Assembly (NCBI RefSeq): GCF_003173575.1
Contig: NZ_QGNY01000006.1
Location: 62,001 to 126,000, forward strand
DNA length: 64,000 nt
Source of the DNA: Pedobacter paludis
Lineage (GTDB): Bacteria > Bacteroidota > Bacteroidia > Sphingobacteriales > Sphingobacteriaceae
Direction: 5' to 3'
Every line of letters begins with the position of its first letter. Position 1 is the stretch's first letter. Shown here one piece after another: positions 1 to 9,241 of this stretch. The translations under genes were made by a program, and so were the position numbers. The notes below the pieces were generated by a model. That model searched no databases. It had not been told where the DNA came from and saw nothing but the letters and a program-made list of their open reading frames with translations.

Positions 1-1348
<1,348 letters not shown>

Positions 1349-1373
1349 ACTAAGGGTTTTAACAAATAATTCT

Positions 1374-1402
1374 AGTCGTAGCGTCTCGCTACGACTTTTT
1401 TG
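1374..1402 (+). terminator. Rho-independent terminator after the GH97 gene
   Basis: There is a perfect 10-bp stem (AGTCGTAGCG at 1374-1383 pairing with CGCTACGACT at 1387-1396), a 3-nt loop and a run of six T. It begins 26 bp after the GH97 stop codon. Confidence 0.9.
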
Positions 1403-1430
1403 TTTTAGGGTTGTGCCGAGTAAAAGCGCT

Positions 1431-1466
1431 TCCGCAGATCACACAAATCCCGCAGATCATGATTTT
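1431..1466. repeat. Intergenic CCGCAGATC direct repeats
   Basis: Two copies of CCGCAGATC lie at 1432-1440 and 1450-1458. The same vocabulary (CCCGCAGAT, TCGCAGAT, ACGCAGATC) recurs at 57960-57992 in another intergenic gap. This looks like a short dispersed intergenic repeat family; no function is visible. Confidence 0.45.
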
Positions 1467-1556
1467 TATCGATAAGAAATTGTACGAACTGCTTCTACAG
1501 AAACTATAATTTTTGCATATTGCTGTTAGCAAAATTATCTGTGGGAACTAATAATC

Positions 1557-2033
1557 ATGGCCAGAACTAAAAACCATATCGAACTCCAATTTTTAAGCGA
1601 ACCATCTGATGTTAATTACGGTGGTAAGGTTCATGGTGGAATGATGATGAAATGGATTGACCAGGCTGCATTTGCTTGTGCATTACAATGGAGCCAATCT
1701 TATTGTGTAACGGTTTATGTTGGTGGCATCCGATTTTTTCATCCCGTACATATCGGGCATTTGGTTAAAATGGAAGCTCGAATTATTTATACGGGCAAAA
1801 CCAGTATGCATATTGCTGTCGATGCTTTTTCTAAACCAGTTGGACAGACCGATTTTGTGAAAAACACACACTGTATTATTGTTTTTGTAGCGGTTGATGA
1901 TGATGGACAACCAAAAGCCATTCCTGCCTTTAAGCCTAAAACAGAAAAGGAAATCGCTATGCATGGATATGCCATTAAGCTAATGGAACTGCGTAAAAGC
2001 ATTGATAAGGAAATGGAGCCTTATATTGTTTAG
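1557..2033 (+). CDS. Acyl-CoA thioesterase, hotdog fold (YciA/ACOT type)
   Basis: This 158-residue protein has the single-hotdog layout of cytosolic acyl-CoA hydrolases. The segment DVNYGGKVHGGMMMKWIDQAAFACA (residues 18-42) matches the family pattern N-x-x-G-x-x-x-G-G-x-x-x-x-x-x-D, which supplies the catalytic Asn/Asp and the long hotdog helix, and beta strands follow (VTVYVGGIRFFHPVHIGHLVKMEARI). These enzymes hydrolyse acyl-CoA to free acid and CoA and usually work as hexamers. The ATG at 1557 is kept because the conserved region begins about 15 residues later, as is normal in the family. It stands alone between the GH97 gene and the convergent Kdp locus. Chain-length preference cannot be read from sequence. 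Confidence 0.88.
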   Translation: MARTKNHIELQFLSEPSDVNYGGKVHGGMMMKWIDQAAFACALQWSQSYCVTVYVGGIRFFHPVHIGHLVKMEARIIYTGKTSMHIAVDAFSKPVGQTDFVKNTHCIIVFVAVDDDGQPKAIPAFKPKTEKEIAMHGYAIKLMELRKSIDKEMEPYIV

Positions 2034-2067
2034 GAATTTAAAGATGAAGGTCTACAAAACCTTCTTT

Positions 2068-2118
2068 ATCTCTTAGTTCGACATGCCCTTCGGAACATAC
2101 CGAACAACGAGAATCTTT
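2068..2118. repeat. Intergenic TTCGGAAC-rich inverted repeat
   Basis: The short gap between the convergent thioesterase and kinase genes is filled with GTTCGACATG, CCTTCGGAAC and TTTCGGAAC segments that can pair imperfectly with each other. It resembles the dispersed repeats seen in the Kdp spacers. Whether it terminates transcription in either direction is not clear. Confidence 0.35.
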
Positions 2119-2123
2119 CGGAA

Positions 2124-3875
2124 CTAACCTACAATGGGTAGGGTAAAGCAAAATTTACTTCCTTCGCCGATTGCACTAACAACCCAAATTTTTCCCTGTT
2201 CCGCTTCGATAAAATCTTTTGATATGGCTAGTCCTAAACCAGATCCCGACTTGTTTTGCCCATCAGTAGGTACTTGAAAATAACGATCGAACAAACGTTT
2301 TTGATACTTTTCATCAATACCTTTTCCATAATCCTGAACTGAAAACTGAATGAATTTGTCTTTCTGGAAAACGTCAATCACAACTTTCGATTTTTCTGAA
2401 CTGTATCGCAAAGCATTTGATAAGAAATTAACCAAAACCCAAGCCGTTTTTTGAATATCGGCGTTTACATCAGGTAAATTTTCATCGCAGTTGAGTTCTA
2501 AATTTATTGATTTCTGCTCAGCCTGAAATTTAACCGCATCCAAAGCATACTGAACAATTTCCAATGGTTTTGTTATGGCAAACGTGAGTTTCAAATTTCC
2601 CGTTTCGGCCTGCGAAAGGTCTAAAAGTTCGCTGGTTATTTTTAAAAGCCGATCGCTATCTTCTTTAATGTGGTTTACCAACTGACTTTGTTCTTCATTC
2701 ATAGCACCAACGCGTTCATCGTTTAATAGCTTCAAACTCATTTTTATTGAGGAGAGTGGTGTTTTTAATTCGTGTGAAACCGTTGCTATAAAGTTTGTTT
2801 TGGCTTCATCTAATTCTTTAAATTGAGTAATATTTTTCAATACGTAAACACTTCCTGCTGATTTTGAAGATTCGATTAATATCTTTTCTTCTTGTTCCTC
2901 ATAATTAGGAATTACGATTTCTCTACTTTCTAAAAGGAAGTAAGATTCTTTATCATCAGCGTAAATTTTAAGGGTTTTATCCTCCGTTTCGGGTTTGATA
3001 ATTCGCTTTAATAATTCATTCTTTTTGATCAGCTCACTTACATTCTGACCGATAATTTTATCTTCATCCAAGCTCATCAGCTTTGCTGCCAAATGATTTA
3101 AAAACAACACTTCTCCTTTTTCGTTTAAACCGATTATGGCATCCTGCATTTGGGCAATTATGGCCTCAATCCGCGATTTCTCTGATTTAATTTTGGAAAG
3201 ATTACTGTTCTCCCACTCGTTTAGCTTAACAACCATTCCGTTAAATGCATCAGCGAGTTCAGTAAATTCGTCATCGTTTTCAAAATGCAATCGTTGTTTA
3301 TAATTTTTACGGCTGATCTGTCTTATAGCAGCACTAAACTCGGCTAAAGGATTGGCAACAAAACCCGGAAAGTTTACAATAAAGGTGAAAAGGATTAAAA
3401 AGCTCAGCGTGGCCGCAATCATGATGTATAAATTTGCTCTGCCCGATGCTTCGTTTGCGAGTTCATTTTTACGATAAATGGCATTCATGTTAAGATTTTC
3501 GATGTTTTGCAACTCGGCTCTTAACACCTTTACCGTATTTTCACTTTCCTGTGCGGATTTAGAACTTAGGAAAGCTTTGTAAAGCTCGCTTAATTTTAAA
3601 AATGCTACTTTCTCGCCAGGTTCGGTAAGGTTATTCCCTTCGTTTTTAAGGTTTAGACCGAAAGTATTTTTACTTTGAACTGAAAGCGGAAATCTGTTTT
3701 CATCCAGTACGTTTCGCATAGATGAAACGTATTTGAGCGATTTGTAGTTGTCTTTTAAAATCACTTTGGATTTATCAGAAAGCTCGTTCAAATAGAATAG
3801 GGCAATTAATCCGAAGGATAAAACGATTATAAAGAGAAACCCGAATCCGAGGCGGAGTTTGGTTTTTATTTTCAT
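2124..3875 (-). CDS. HAMP-PAS sensor histidine kinase, probable kinase half of a split Kdp sensor
   Basis: 583 residues. Visible domains are TM1 (about 8-29), an extracytoplasmic helical sensor (30-148), TM2 (about 149-170), HAMP (about 170-222, ending near DEFTELADAFNGM), PAS (about 235-350), HisKA with phospho-acceptor H368 in ATVSHELKTPLSS, and a HATPase domain with the N box (NFLSNALRYS), G1 (DYGKGID) and G2 (GSGLGLAISK). It is complete as an autokinase but lacks the Usp/KdpD sensor region, which is encoded separately by the gene just upstream. Last gene of the kdp run, 99 bp after kdpD. Inference: it phosphorylates the NtrC-type regulator at 11525-12862, because no OmpR-type kdpE is present here. 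Kinase identity is secure; the pairing is inferred from synteny. Confidence 0.9.
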   Translation of the reverse strand: MKIKTKLRLGFGFLFIIVLSFGLIALFYLNELSDKSKVILKDNYKSLKYVSSMRNVLDENRFPLSVQSKNTFGLNLKNEGNNLTEPGEKVAFLKLSELYKAFLSSKSAQESENTVKVLRAELQNIENLNMNAIYRKNELANEASGRANLYIMIAATLSFLILFTFIVNFPGFVANPLAEFSAAIRQISRKNYKQRLHFENDDEFTELADAFNGMVVKLNEWENSNLSKIKSEKSRIEAIIAQMQDAIIGLNEKGEVLFLNHLAAKLMSLDEDKIIGQNVSELIKKNELLKRIIKPETEDKTLKIYADDKESYFLLESREIVIPNYEEQEEKILIESSKSAGSVYVLKNITQFKELDEAKTNFIATVSHELKTPLSSIKMSLKLLNDERVGAMNEEQSQLVNHIKEDSDRLLKITSELLDLSQAETGNLKLTFAITKPLEIVQYALDAVKFQAEQKSINLELNCDENLPDVNADIQKTAWVLVNFLSNALRYSSEKSKVVIDVFQKDKFIQFSVQDYGKGIDEKYQKRLFDRYFQVPTDGQNKSGSGLGLAISKDFIEAEQGKIWVVSAIGEGSKFCFTLPIVG

Positions 3876-3885
3876 GATGAATATT

Positions 3886-3966
3886 TTATACCACCTTAGA
3901 CGCCTTAGTTAACCTAAAATTAAGTTTGCTCAGGTGTTCTTAGATGTCTTAGGTGGTGAGGTTTTT
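3886..3966. repeat. Imperfect inverted repeat in kdpD-kinase spacer
   Basis: CACCTTAGACGCCTTAG near 3893-3909 faces CTTAGATGTCTTAGGTGGTG near 3939-3958, forming an imperfect hairpin with a loop of about 30 nt. It fills the 99-bp spacer between kdpD and the downstream kinase. It may be a dispersed intergenic repeat that also shapes the mRNA. Confidence 0.55.
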
Positions 3967-3974
3967 AGGTTAGT

Positions 3975-5093
3975 TTATGAAAGTATAACTAAATCAATTT
4001 CCTTTTCGGCTAAATTACGCAAGAGTTGGTTAAAAATTGCCGTTCGCATAATTACCTGAAAAATATTTAAATGAGGTTTGCCAATGCAAATGGTGGTAAT
4101 TTCTTTTTCTGTTGCCATATTGATAATGCTTTGGGTAATCTGATTGCTTTTTACTTTAATTACCTCGGCGCCTAATTTGGTGGCCAATTTAAAATGATTA
4201 ATTAAATGACGCTGCTTATCCAGTTTAATTCGTTCTAAACTTTCGCTGTCGCTTTGTATATAAAGTACAATCCAGGCCGAATGATAATAAGATGCCAAGC
4301 GAGCAGTTTTTCTAATCACAACTCCTGCGGTTTCAGCGTTAGAAGAAATACAGGCTAGAAATCTTTCGGGTCTAAGCTTCACAGATTTTGGAATTTCCGT
4401 TTGGATTTTCCTTTCTACCTGATGAACCACTTCTTTTAAGGCAAGTTCCCTCAATTGCAATATTTTATCCGATTGAAAAAAGTTTTCTAAGGCCCTTGCA
4501 ATTTTAGACTGATCATAAATTTTCCCTTCTTTTAATCGGGTAACCAGTTCATCGGCCGTTAAATCGATGTTTACAATTTCATCGGCAACTTCCAGAATTT
4601 TATCAGGGATACGCTCGGTAATGCTGATACCCGTGATGTGTTCTATTTCTTCGTTTATGCTTTCTAAATGCTGAATATTTACGGCTGATATAACACTGAT
4701 GCCGGCTTCAAGAATATCGAAAACATCTTGCCAACGTTTTCCGTTTTTGCTTCCTTCTGCATTGGTGTGGGCCAGTTCATCAACGATAACAATTTCTGGA
4801 TGGCGGTTAAGAATGCCCTGTAAATCCATTTCTTCTATCTCTTTACCACGATAGAAAATATTTTTTCTTGGTATGATTGGCAATCCATCAACCAATGCTT
4901 CTGTTTCGGTTCTTTTATGGGTTTCTACATAGCCAATGCAAACATCAATTCCATTGCGCAACAATGCATGCGATTCTTGCAACATGCGATACGTTTTGCC
5001 CACACCGGCACTCATCCCAATATAAATTTTGAGCTTACCTCGTCTCGATTTTTGAACCAAATCAAGGAAGTGTTTTACCGAATCGTCTTTCAT
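3975..5093 (-). CDS. kdpD: KdpD sensor module without kinase domain
   Basis: 372 residues, against about 890 for E. coli KdpD. The N-terminal KdpD domain has a Walker-A-like GMSAGVGKT at 26-34, the segment CIGYVETHKRTET and an IVIVDELAHTNAEGS Walker-B-like stretch. From about residue 245 a Usp domain follows (RFLACISSNAETAGVVIRK ... GKPHLNIFQVIMR). It ends there: there are no KdpD transmembrane helices, HisKA or ATPase, and these functions sit in the next gene. This split is known in Bacteroidota. In full-length KdpD this cytoplasmic part senses K+ and ATP and modulates kinase/phosphatase balance, so here it must act in trans. Sits 107 bp downstream of the porin gene. Confidence 0.93.
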   Translation of the reverse strand: MKDDSVKHFLDLVQKSRRGKLKIYIGMSAGVGKTYRMLQESHALLRNGIDVCIGYVETHKRTETEALVDGLPIIPRKNIFYRGKEIEEMDLQGILNRHPEIVIVDELAHTNAEGSKNGKRWQDVFDILEAGISVISAVNIQHLESINEEIEHITGISITERIPDKILEVADEIVNIDLTADELVTRLKEGKIYDQSKIARALENFFQSDKILQLRELALKEVVHQVERKIQTEIPKSVKLRPERFLACISSNAETAGVVIRKTARLASYYHSAWIVLYIQSDSESLERIKLDKQRHLINHFKLATKLGAEVIKVKSNQITQSIINMATEKEITTICIGKPHLNIFQVIMRTAIFNQLLRNLAEKEIDLVILS

Positions 5094-5130
5094 ATCATTG
5101 ATGTAAAAGGTAATGTTGCGTAATTAGTAC

Positions 5131-5188
5131 AATGGAAGATGTAATATGGATGATGGAATCTCCTACCTCATCCATGTTCCATCTTTCG
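5131..5188. repeat. Inverted repeat in porin-kdpD spacer (family shared with 9187-9204)
   Basis: GGAAGATG...ATGGATGA (5134-5153) faces TCATCCATGTTCCATCTTTC (5168-5187). The 18-mer at 5138-5155 (GATGTAATATGGATGATG) recurs with one change at 9187-9204 in the kdpB-kdpA spacer, so the two are copies of one family. Confidence 0.6.
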
Positions 5189-5200
5189 TAATCCATGCGT

Positions 5201-6271
5201 TTAAAAAGCTACCGCTATACTTGCCGTTAAAGTTGTATTGGCATTAACGAAATTTCCTTCACGATTAAAAATTTTATCTTTACTATCATAAGTCTTTCCC
5301 TCCAAACGGATTACCGCATTTGCAATTGGAGCATAATCTACATTTAAGGAATAGCCCTTGGTTTTAAATCCATTTGATGTTCCTGTAGGAATAAAAATGC
5401 CATTTTTGTCTTCGTAATATTCAAATCTGCCAGCAACGGCCCATTTATCAGCAAATTTATATTGAGCAATTGCAACAGGAGAAATCACTTCATTTTTACT
5501 GCTGTTGCCCTTTTGTTTTTGTTGAGTTCCGTAATCAAAACCTAACGTTAAACCAAATTTATCGGTAACTTGATAAACGCCATACACATTATGATAGAAG
5601 CGATTAACCCGAACAGAATCAGCACTTTCAGTGCCTAAATAGTTACTGTAATTCAATATGAATTTAGCATTTGGTTTCCACGTAAGTTGCAAACCACCGG
5701 CAGGTTTGTTGTTTCCATTTTGGCGTGTAATTCTTTGCCAGCCATTTAGATAAAGTAGGGTAGCAGTTAATTTCCCGCCTTGTGTTGCGTAAGATAATTT
5801 TGCTCCAGATTCATAATAAGGTGTATTTTCTGATGAGATGTTACGCGTTAGAACCCAGCAATCTTTCGATACAGCGCTTTCGAAACCGATGTGCGAAGAA
5901 AATATTCCGGCATCGATCCATAAGTTTTCTGATTTTGATAGTTTAACGCCGGCATTGGCTTCAAAAATATTTTTTAAAACACCTGGCTCTCCTGCCAGAT
6001 TTGCGTTTGCATAAGTTCCGGCCATTACAGCTAAATTGGCCCTTATAGCACCGCTATCGTAAGCTGCCTTAATAAATCCTAAGTTTAAATTAACTTCATT
6101 AGCACGGTTGTGTGAGTAAATGAAACTCGGGCGATTATGATCCTCAGGTTTGTTAAAGTCGTATCCATAATAAGTTTCCAGGTAGCCCGTAAATTTAACT
6201 TTTGGTTCATCTTGTGCAAAAGCATTAATTGTTAGGGTTAATATTGTGATCAGGATGATTAATTTTTTCAT
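5201..6271 (-). CDS. Outer-membrane beta-barrel porin of the kdp operon (OmpL/bbp2-like)
   Basis: 356 residues with a clear signal peptide (MKKLIILITILTLTINAFAQ, cleavage after AFA). The mature part alternates polar and aromatic/hydrophobic residues as in transmembrane beta strands and ends in an aromatic residue (SIAVAF), typical of barrels inserted by the BAM machinery. It fits the putative beta-barrel porin-2 group. Placement between kdpC and kdpD suggests co-transcription with the K+ pump and a role in letting K+ or small solutes reach the periplasm; that role is inference. No TonB plug is present. Barrel identity is well supported; the exact Pfam family is less certain. Confidence 0.8.
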   Translation of the reverse strand: MKKLIILITILTLTINAFAQDEPKVKFTGYLETYYGYDFNKPEDHNRPSFIYSHNRANEVNLNLGFIKAAYDSGAIRANLAVMAGTYANANLAGEPGVLKNIFEANAGVKLSKSENLWIDAGIFSSHIGFESAVSKDCWVLTRNISSENTPYYESGAKLSYATQGGKLTATLLYLNGWQRITRQNGNNKPAGGLQLTWKPNAKFILNYSNYLGTESADSVRVNRFYHNVYGVYQVTDKFGLTLGFDYGTQQKQKGNSSKNEVISPVAIAQYKFADKWAVAGRFEYYEDKNGIFIPTGTSNGFKTKGYSLNVDYAPIANAVIRLEGKTYDSKDKIFNREGNFVNANTTLTASIAVAF

Positions 6272-6325
6272 TGTCGTATTGTGTTACACCGATTTCGGTG
6301 ATTTTTAGTTAAGTTTTTTTAGGCG

Positions 6326-6414
6326 GTCGTCATTTCGACCGTAGTGGAGAAATCTTCGCACTAAGTATTTGATAAGATTTCTCCGTTTCGCTATGCTCCA
6401 GTCGAAAAGACGAC
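6326..6414. repeat. Long imperfect inverted repeat in kdpC-porin spacer
   Basis: The left arm GTCGTCATTTCGACC...GGAGAAATCTT (6326-6356) pairs with AAGATTTCTCC...GTCGAAAAGACGAC (6374-6414), leaving a small internal bulge and a loop of about 17 nt. The arm ends directly at the kdpC stop codon. It looks like a dispersed palindromic element and would give a stable mRNA hairpin just after kdpC. Confidence 0.7.
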
Positions 6415-6975
6415 TTACAAACTATCCAATGCCAAATTCAGCTTTAGAACATTTACCGATGATGGGCCAAACAAACCCAGAAATGGTTTTAAAGTATTCA
6501 TAGCTACCAATTCTTTTACCTTTTTCTCGTCTAACTTTCTGGCTTTAGCAACCCTTTCAATTTGGATTTTGGCGCCTTGTTCTGAGATATTTGGATCTAA
6601 ACCACTTCCAGAAGCGGTAACCATATCTGCGGGGATTTCTGATTTTTTTAATCCGGGATTGTATTTTAACAGCGTATCAATTCTATTGGAAACATCTTTT
6701 AAATAATCTGGATTTGATGGGCCTTTGTTAGAACCCGCAGAACCTGCAGCATTATAAGCCACGGCTGATGGTCTTCCCCAAAAATATTCGGGTTTGGTAA
6801 AGGATTGACCAAGTAAAGCGTAACCAACAACCTTTCCGTTTTTGGTGATTTTTTCGCCACCACCATTTCCTTTGGAAAGTTTACCAGCTAATGCAATGCC
6901 GATTGGATAAAGAATGCATAATAATACGATTAAAACTAAGGTTAAGCGTATTGATTGAATGATGTAATTTTTCAT
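6415..6975 (-). CDS. kdpC: Potassium-transporting ATPase KdpC subunit
   Basis: 186 residues, the usual KdpC length. One N-terminal transmembrane helix (about 8-30, LTLVLIVLLCILYPIGIALAG) is followed by a periplasmic domain with family signatures: GQSFTKPEYFWGRPSA, the SNKGPSNPDYL segment, the SGLDPNIS motif and a C-terminal NVLKLNLALDSL. KdpC is the single-span subunit that stabilises the KdpFABC complex and supports K+ uptake. Lies 116 bp downstream of kdpB. No anomalies seen. Confidence 0.97.
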   Translation of the reverse strand: MKNYIIQSIRLTLVLIVLLCILYPIGIALAGKLSKGNGGGEKITKNGKVVGYALLGQSFTKPEYFWGRPSAVAYNAAGSAGSNKGPSNPDYLKDVSNRIDTLLKYNPGLKKSEIPADMVTASGSGLDPNISEQGAKIQIERVAKARKLDEKKVKELVAMNTLKPFLGLFGPSSVNVLKLNLALDSL

Positions 6976-7027
6976 GATGATATTTGTGTGATTACACAGA
7001 TTTTAAATGATTATAAAGATTCAGGCT

Positions 7028-7085
7028 TGTCATTCTGAGCATGTCGAAGAACTTTTATAAGCGTTTCGACAGGCTCAACGTGACA
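7028..7085. repeat. Inverted repeat in kdpB-kdpC spacer
   Basis: TGTCATTCTGAGCATGTCGAAGA (starting 7028) pairs with GTTTCGACAGGCTCAACGTGACA (ending 7085) with a few mismatches. The GTCATTCTGAGC/TTCGACAGGCTCA vocabulary is familiar from intergenic repeats of many Bacteroidota genomes. The rest of the spacer holds TACACAGATTTT, similar to the repeats near 9130. Confidence 0.65.
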
Positions 7086-7091
7086 GCTCGA

Positions 7092-9119
7092 TTAAACAAA
7101 TAGTCCTACTAGCAGATCGATTAATTTGATACCAATAAACGGTGCTACAACTCCTCCGATTCCATAAATAAATAAGTTTCTACGGAGCAAAGCAGTTGCG
7201 CCAATTGGTTTATAGGCAACACCTTTAAGCGCCAGGGGAATTAAAATCGGTATAATAATCGCATTGAAAATAACAGCCGACATAATTGCACTTTCGGGAG
7301 AATGTAAGCCCATGATATTTAAGCTTTGCAATGCAGGAATCGATGCAATAAACAGCGCAGGAACAATGGCAAAATACTTAGCCACGTCATTGGCGATAGA
7401 GAAAGTTGTTAAAGTGCCCCGTGTAATGAGCAACTGTTTCCCAATTTCTACAATCTCTATTAATTTAGTTGGATCGTTATCTAAATCGACCATGTTACCA
7501 GCTTCTTTCGCAGCTTGCGTTCCACTGTTCATGGCTACACCAACATCCGCCTGTGCAAGAGCGGGAGCATCATTTGTACCATCGCCCATCATGGCAACCA
7601 GTTTACCCAAAGCCTGTTCATCCTTGATGTAATTCATTTTATCCTCAGGCTTTGCTTCTGCAATAAAATCATCCACACCTGCTTTTTCTGCAATATATTT
7701 AGCCGTTAAAGGGTTATCGCCAGTAACCATTACTGTTTTAACGCCCATTTTTCGCAAACGCTCGAAACGTTCGCTAATGCCTGGTTTAATAATATCCTGG
7801 AGCTCTATTACGCCCAAAGCTTTTTCGTTTTCTGAAACCACCAATGGTGTTCCTCCGTTTGAAGCAATGCTTTTTACGTGATCTTCAATATCTGAAGGAA
7901 ATATATTTCCTGCTTTCTCAACTATATTCCTGATCGAATCGAAAGCACCTTTTCTAATGCGTCTTCCATCAATAGTATCTAATCCGCTTGAGCGGGTTTC
8001 TGCAGTAAATTTGATGAAAGTAGAATCTTGCGGTGTGGTTAACGGTTTAAAGCCTTGTTCATTTGCGAGCTCAATAATCGATTTTCCTTCCGGAGTTTCG
8101 TCTGCTAGCGAGCTTAAAACACAAGCATCTGTAAAATCTTTAATAACAACACCAGCCGTTGGGTAAAAATTGGTTGCTTTTCGGTTTCCTATGGTAATTG
8201 TACCGGTTTTATCTAGAAGCAAAACATCAATATCGCCTGCGGTTTCTACAGCTTTACCCGATTTGGTAATTACATTTGCTCGTAGGGCTCTATCCATTCC
8301 GGCGATGCCGATTGCGGATAATAACCCCCCAATGGTTGTTGGGATTAAACAAACAAAAAGTGAGATTAGCGCTGCGATCGTAATTAGCGTATTTGCATAA
8401 TCAGCAAATGGTTTTAAGGTTACACAAACGATTATGAAAACCAAGGTAAAACTGGCCAATAAAATGGTTAGCGCAATTTCATTTGGTGTTTTCTGGCGAG
8501 ATGCGCCTTCTACCAAAGCAATCATTTTATCTAAAAAGCTTTCGCCAGGAGCCGTGCTTACCTGTACTTTTATTTCATCTGATAATACCTTTGTTCCGCC
8601 AGTAACTGAAGATTTATCACCTCCAGATTCGCGAATTACCGGAGCAGATTCTCCTGTAATTGCAGATTCATCGATGGTTGCAATCCCTTCAATAATTTCT
8701 CCATCAGTTGGGATGGTATCGCCGGTTTCGCAAACAAAAACATCACCTTTTTTAAGTTGATTAGACGAACGGATTTCTATTGTTCCATTATCTAAAAGTA
8801 CTTTTGCTGGTGTTTCTTCTCTCGTTTTACGTAAACTATCTGCTTGTGCTTTACCTCTTGCTTCGGCAATTGCTTCGGCAAAATTGGCAAATAAAACAGT
8901 GAGCAACAGCACTAAAAAGATAAAGAAGTTATACACTACCGATCCTTGTCCGCCATGGCTGAAAGAATAAACCGTAACGTAAGCCATTACCAATGTGCCA
9001 ATTTCTACGGTAAACATAACTGGGTTGCGAACCATCACCCGAGGATCTAGTTTGATAAATGATTGTTTTAATGCAGTTTGCACTAAAGCAGGTTCGAACA
9101 ATTTATTATTGGGTTTCAT
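7092..9119 (-). CDS. kdpB: Potassium-transporting P-type ATPase KdpB subunit
   Basis: 675 residues, full length. P-type ATPase motifs are present: the actuator-domain TGES ([12 protein letters not shown]), the phosphorylation motif DKTGTIT with acceptor D303, KGA in the nucleotide-binding domain ([10 protein letters not shown]), the [10 protein letters not shown] segment and [16 protein letters not shown] in the hinge. KdpB hydrolyses ATP and drives K+ that enters through KdpA. Transmembrane helices lie at about 33-85, 215-275 and after 575. Between kdpA (122 bp upstream) and kdpC (116 bp downstream). Ordinary member of the family. Confidence 0.98.
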   Translation of the reverse strand: MKPNNKLFEPALVQTALKQSFIKLDPRVMVRNPVMFTVEIGTLVMAYVTVYSFSHGGQGSVVYNFFIFLVLLLTVLFANFAEAIAEARGKAQADSLRKTREETPAKVLLDNGTIEIRSSNQLKKGDVFVCETGDTIPTDGEIIEGIATIDESAITGESAPVIRESGGDKSSVTGGTKVLSDEIKVQVSTAPGESFLDKMIALVEGASRQKTPNEIALTILLASFTLVFIIVCVTLKPFADYANTLITIAALISLFVCLIPTTIGGLLSAIGIAGMDRALRANVITKSGKAVETAGDIDVLLLDKTGTITIGNRKATNFYPTAGVVIKDFTDACVLSSLADETPEGKSIIELANEQGFKPLTTPQDSTFIKFTAETRSSGLDTIDGRRIRKGAFDSIRNIVEKAGNIFPSDIEDHVKSIASNGGTPLVVSENEKALGVIELQDIIKPGISERFERLRKMGVKTVMVTGDNPLTAKYIAEKAGVDDFIAEAKPEDKMNYIKDEQALGKLVAMMGDGTNDAPALAQADVGVAMNSGTQAAKEAGNMVDLDNDPTKLIEIVEIGKQLLITRGTLTTFSIANDVAKYFAIVPALFIASIPALQSLNIMGLHSPESAIMSAVIFNAIIIPILIPLALKGVAYKPIGATALLRRNLFIYGIGGVVAPFIGIKLIDLLVGLFV

Positions 9120-9127
9120 TTTTATTT

Positions 9128-9238
9128 TAATTAAGTGATTTCACAGATTAAAATGATTTCACAGATTTTATGTATGTAAGATGTTTGATGTAACATGGAT
9201 GATGTAGGGTGCATTACCTTTTACATCTTCCATATCAC
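9128..9238. repeat. Direct and inverted repeats in kdpA-kdpB spacer
   Basis: GATTTCACAGATT occurs twice around 9137-9168. It is followed by GATGTAACATGGATGATG at 9187-9204, a one-mismatch copy of the 18-mer at 5138-5155, and an inverted ACATCTTCCAT near 9222-9232. The spacer therefore carries two repeat families in 110 bp. Confidence 0.6.
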
Positions 9239-9241
9239 GTT

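Noticed and set aside
7264..8760. Plus-strand ORFs of 64-122 codons opposite kdpB
   Set aside because: Shadows of a well-conserved kdpB coding sequence, with no start signals or domain features.
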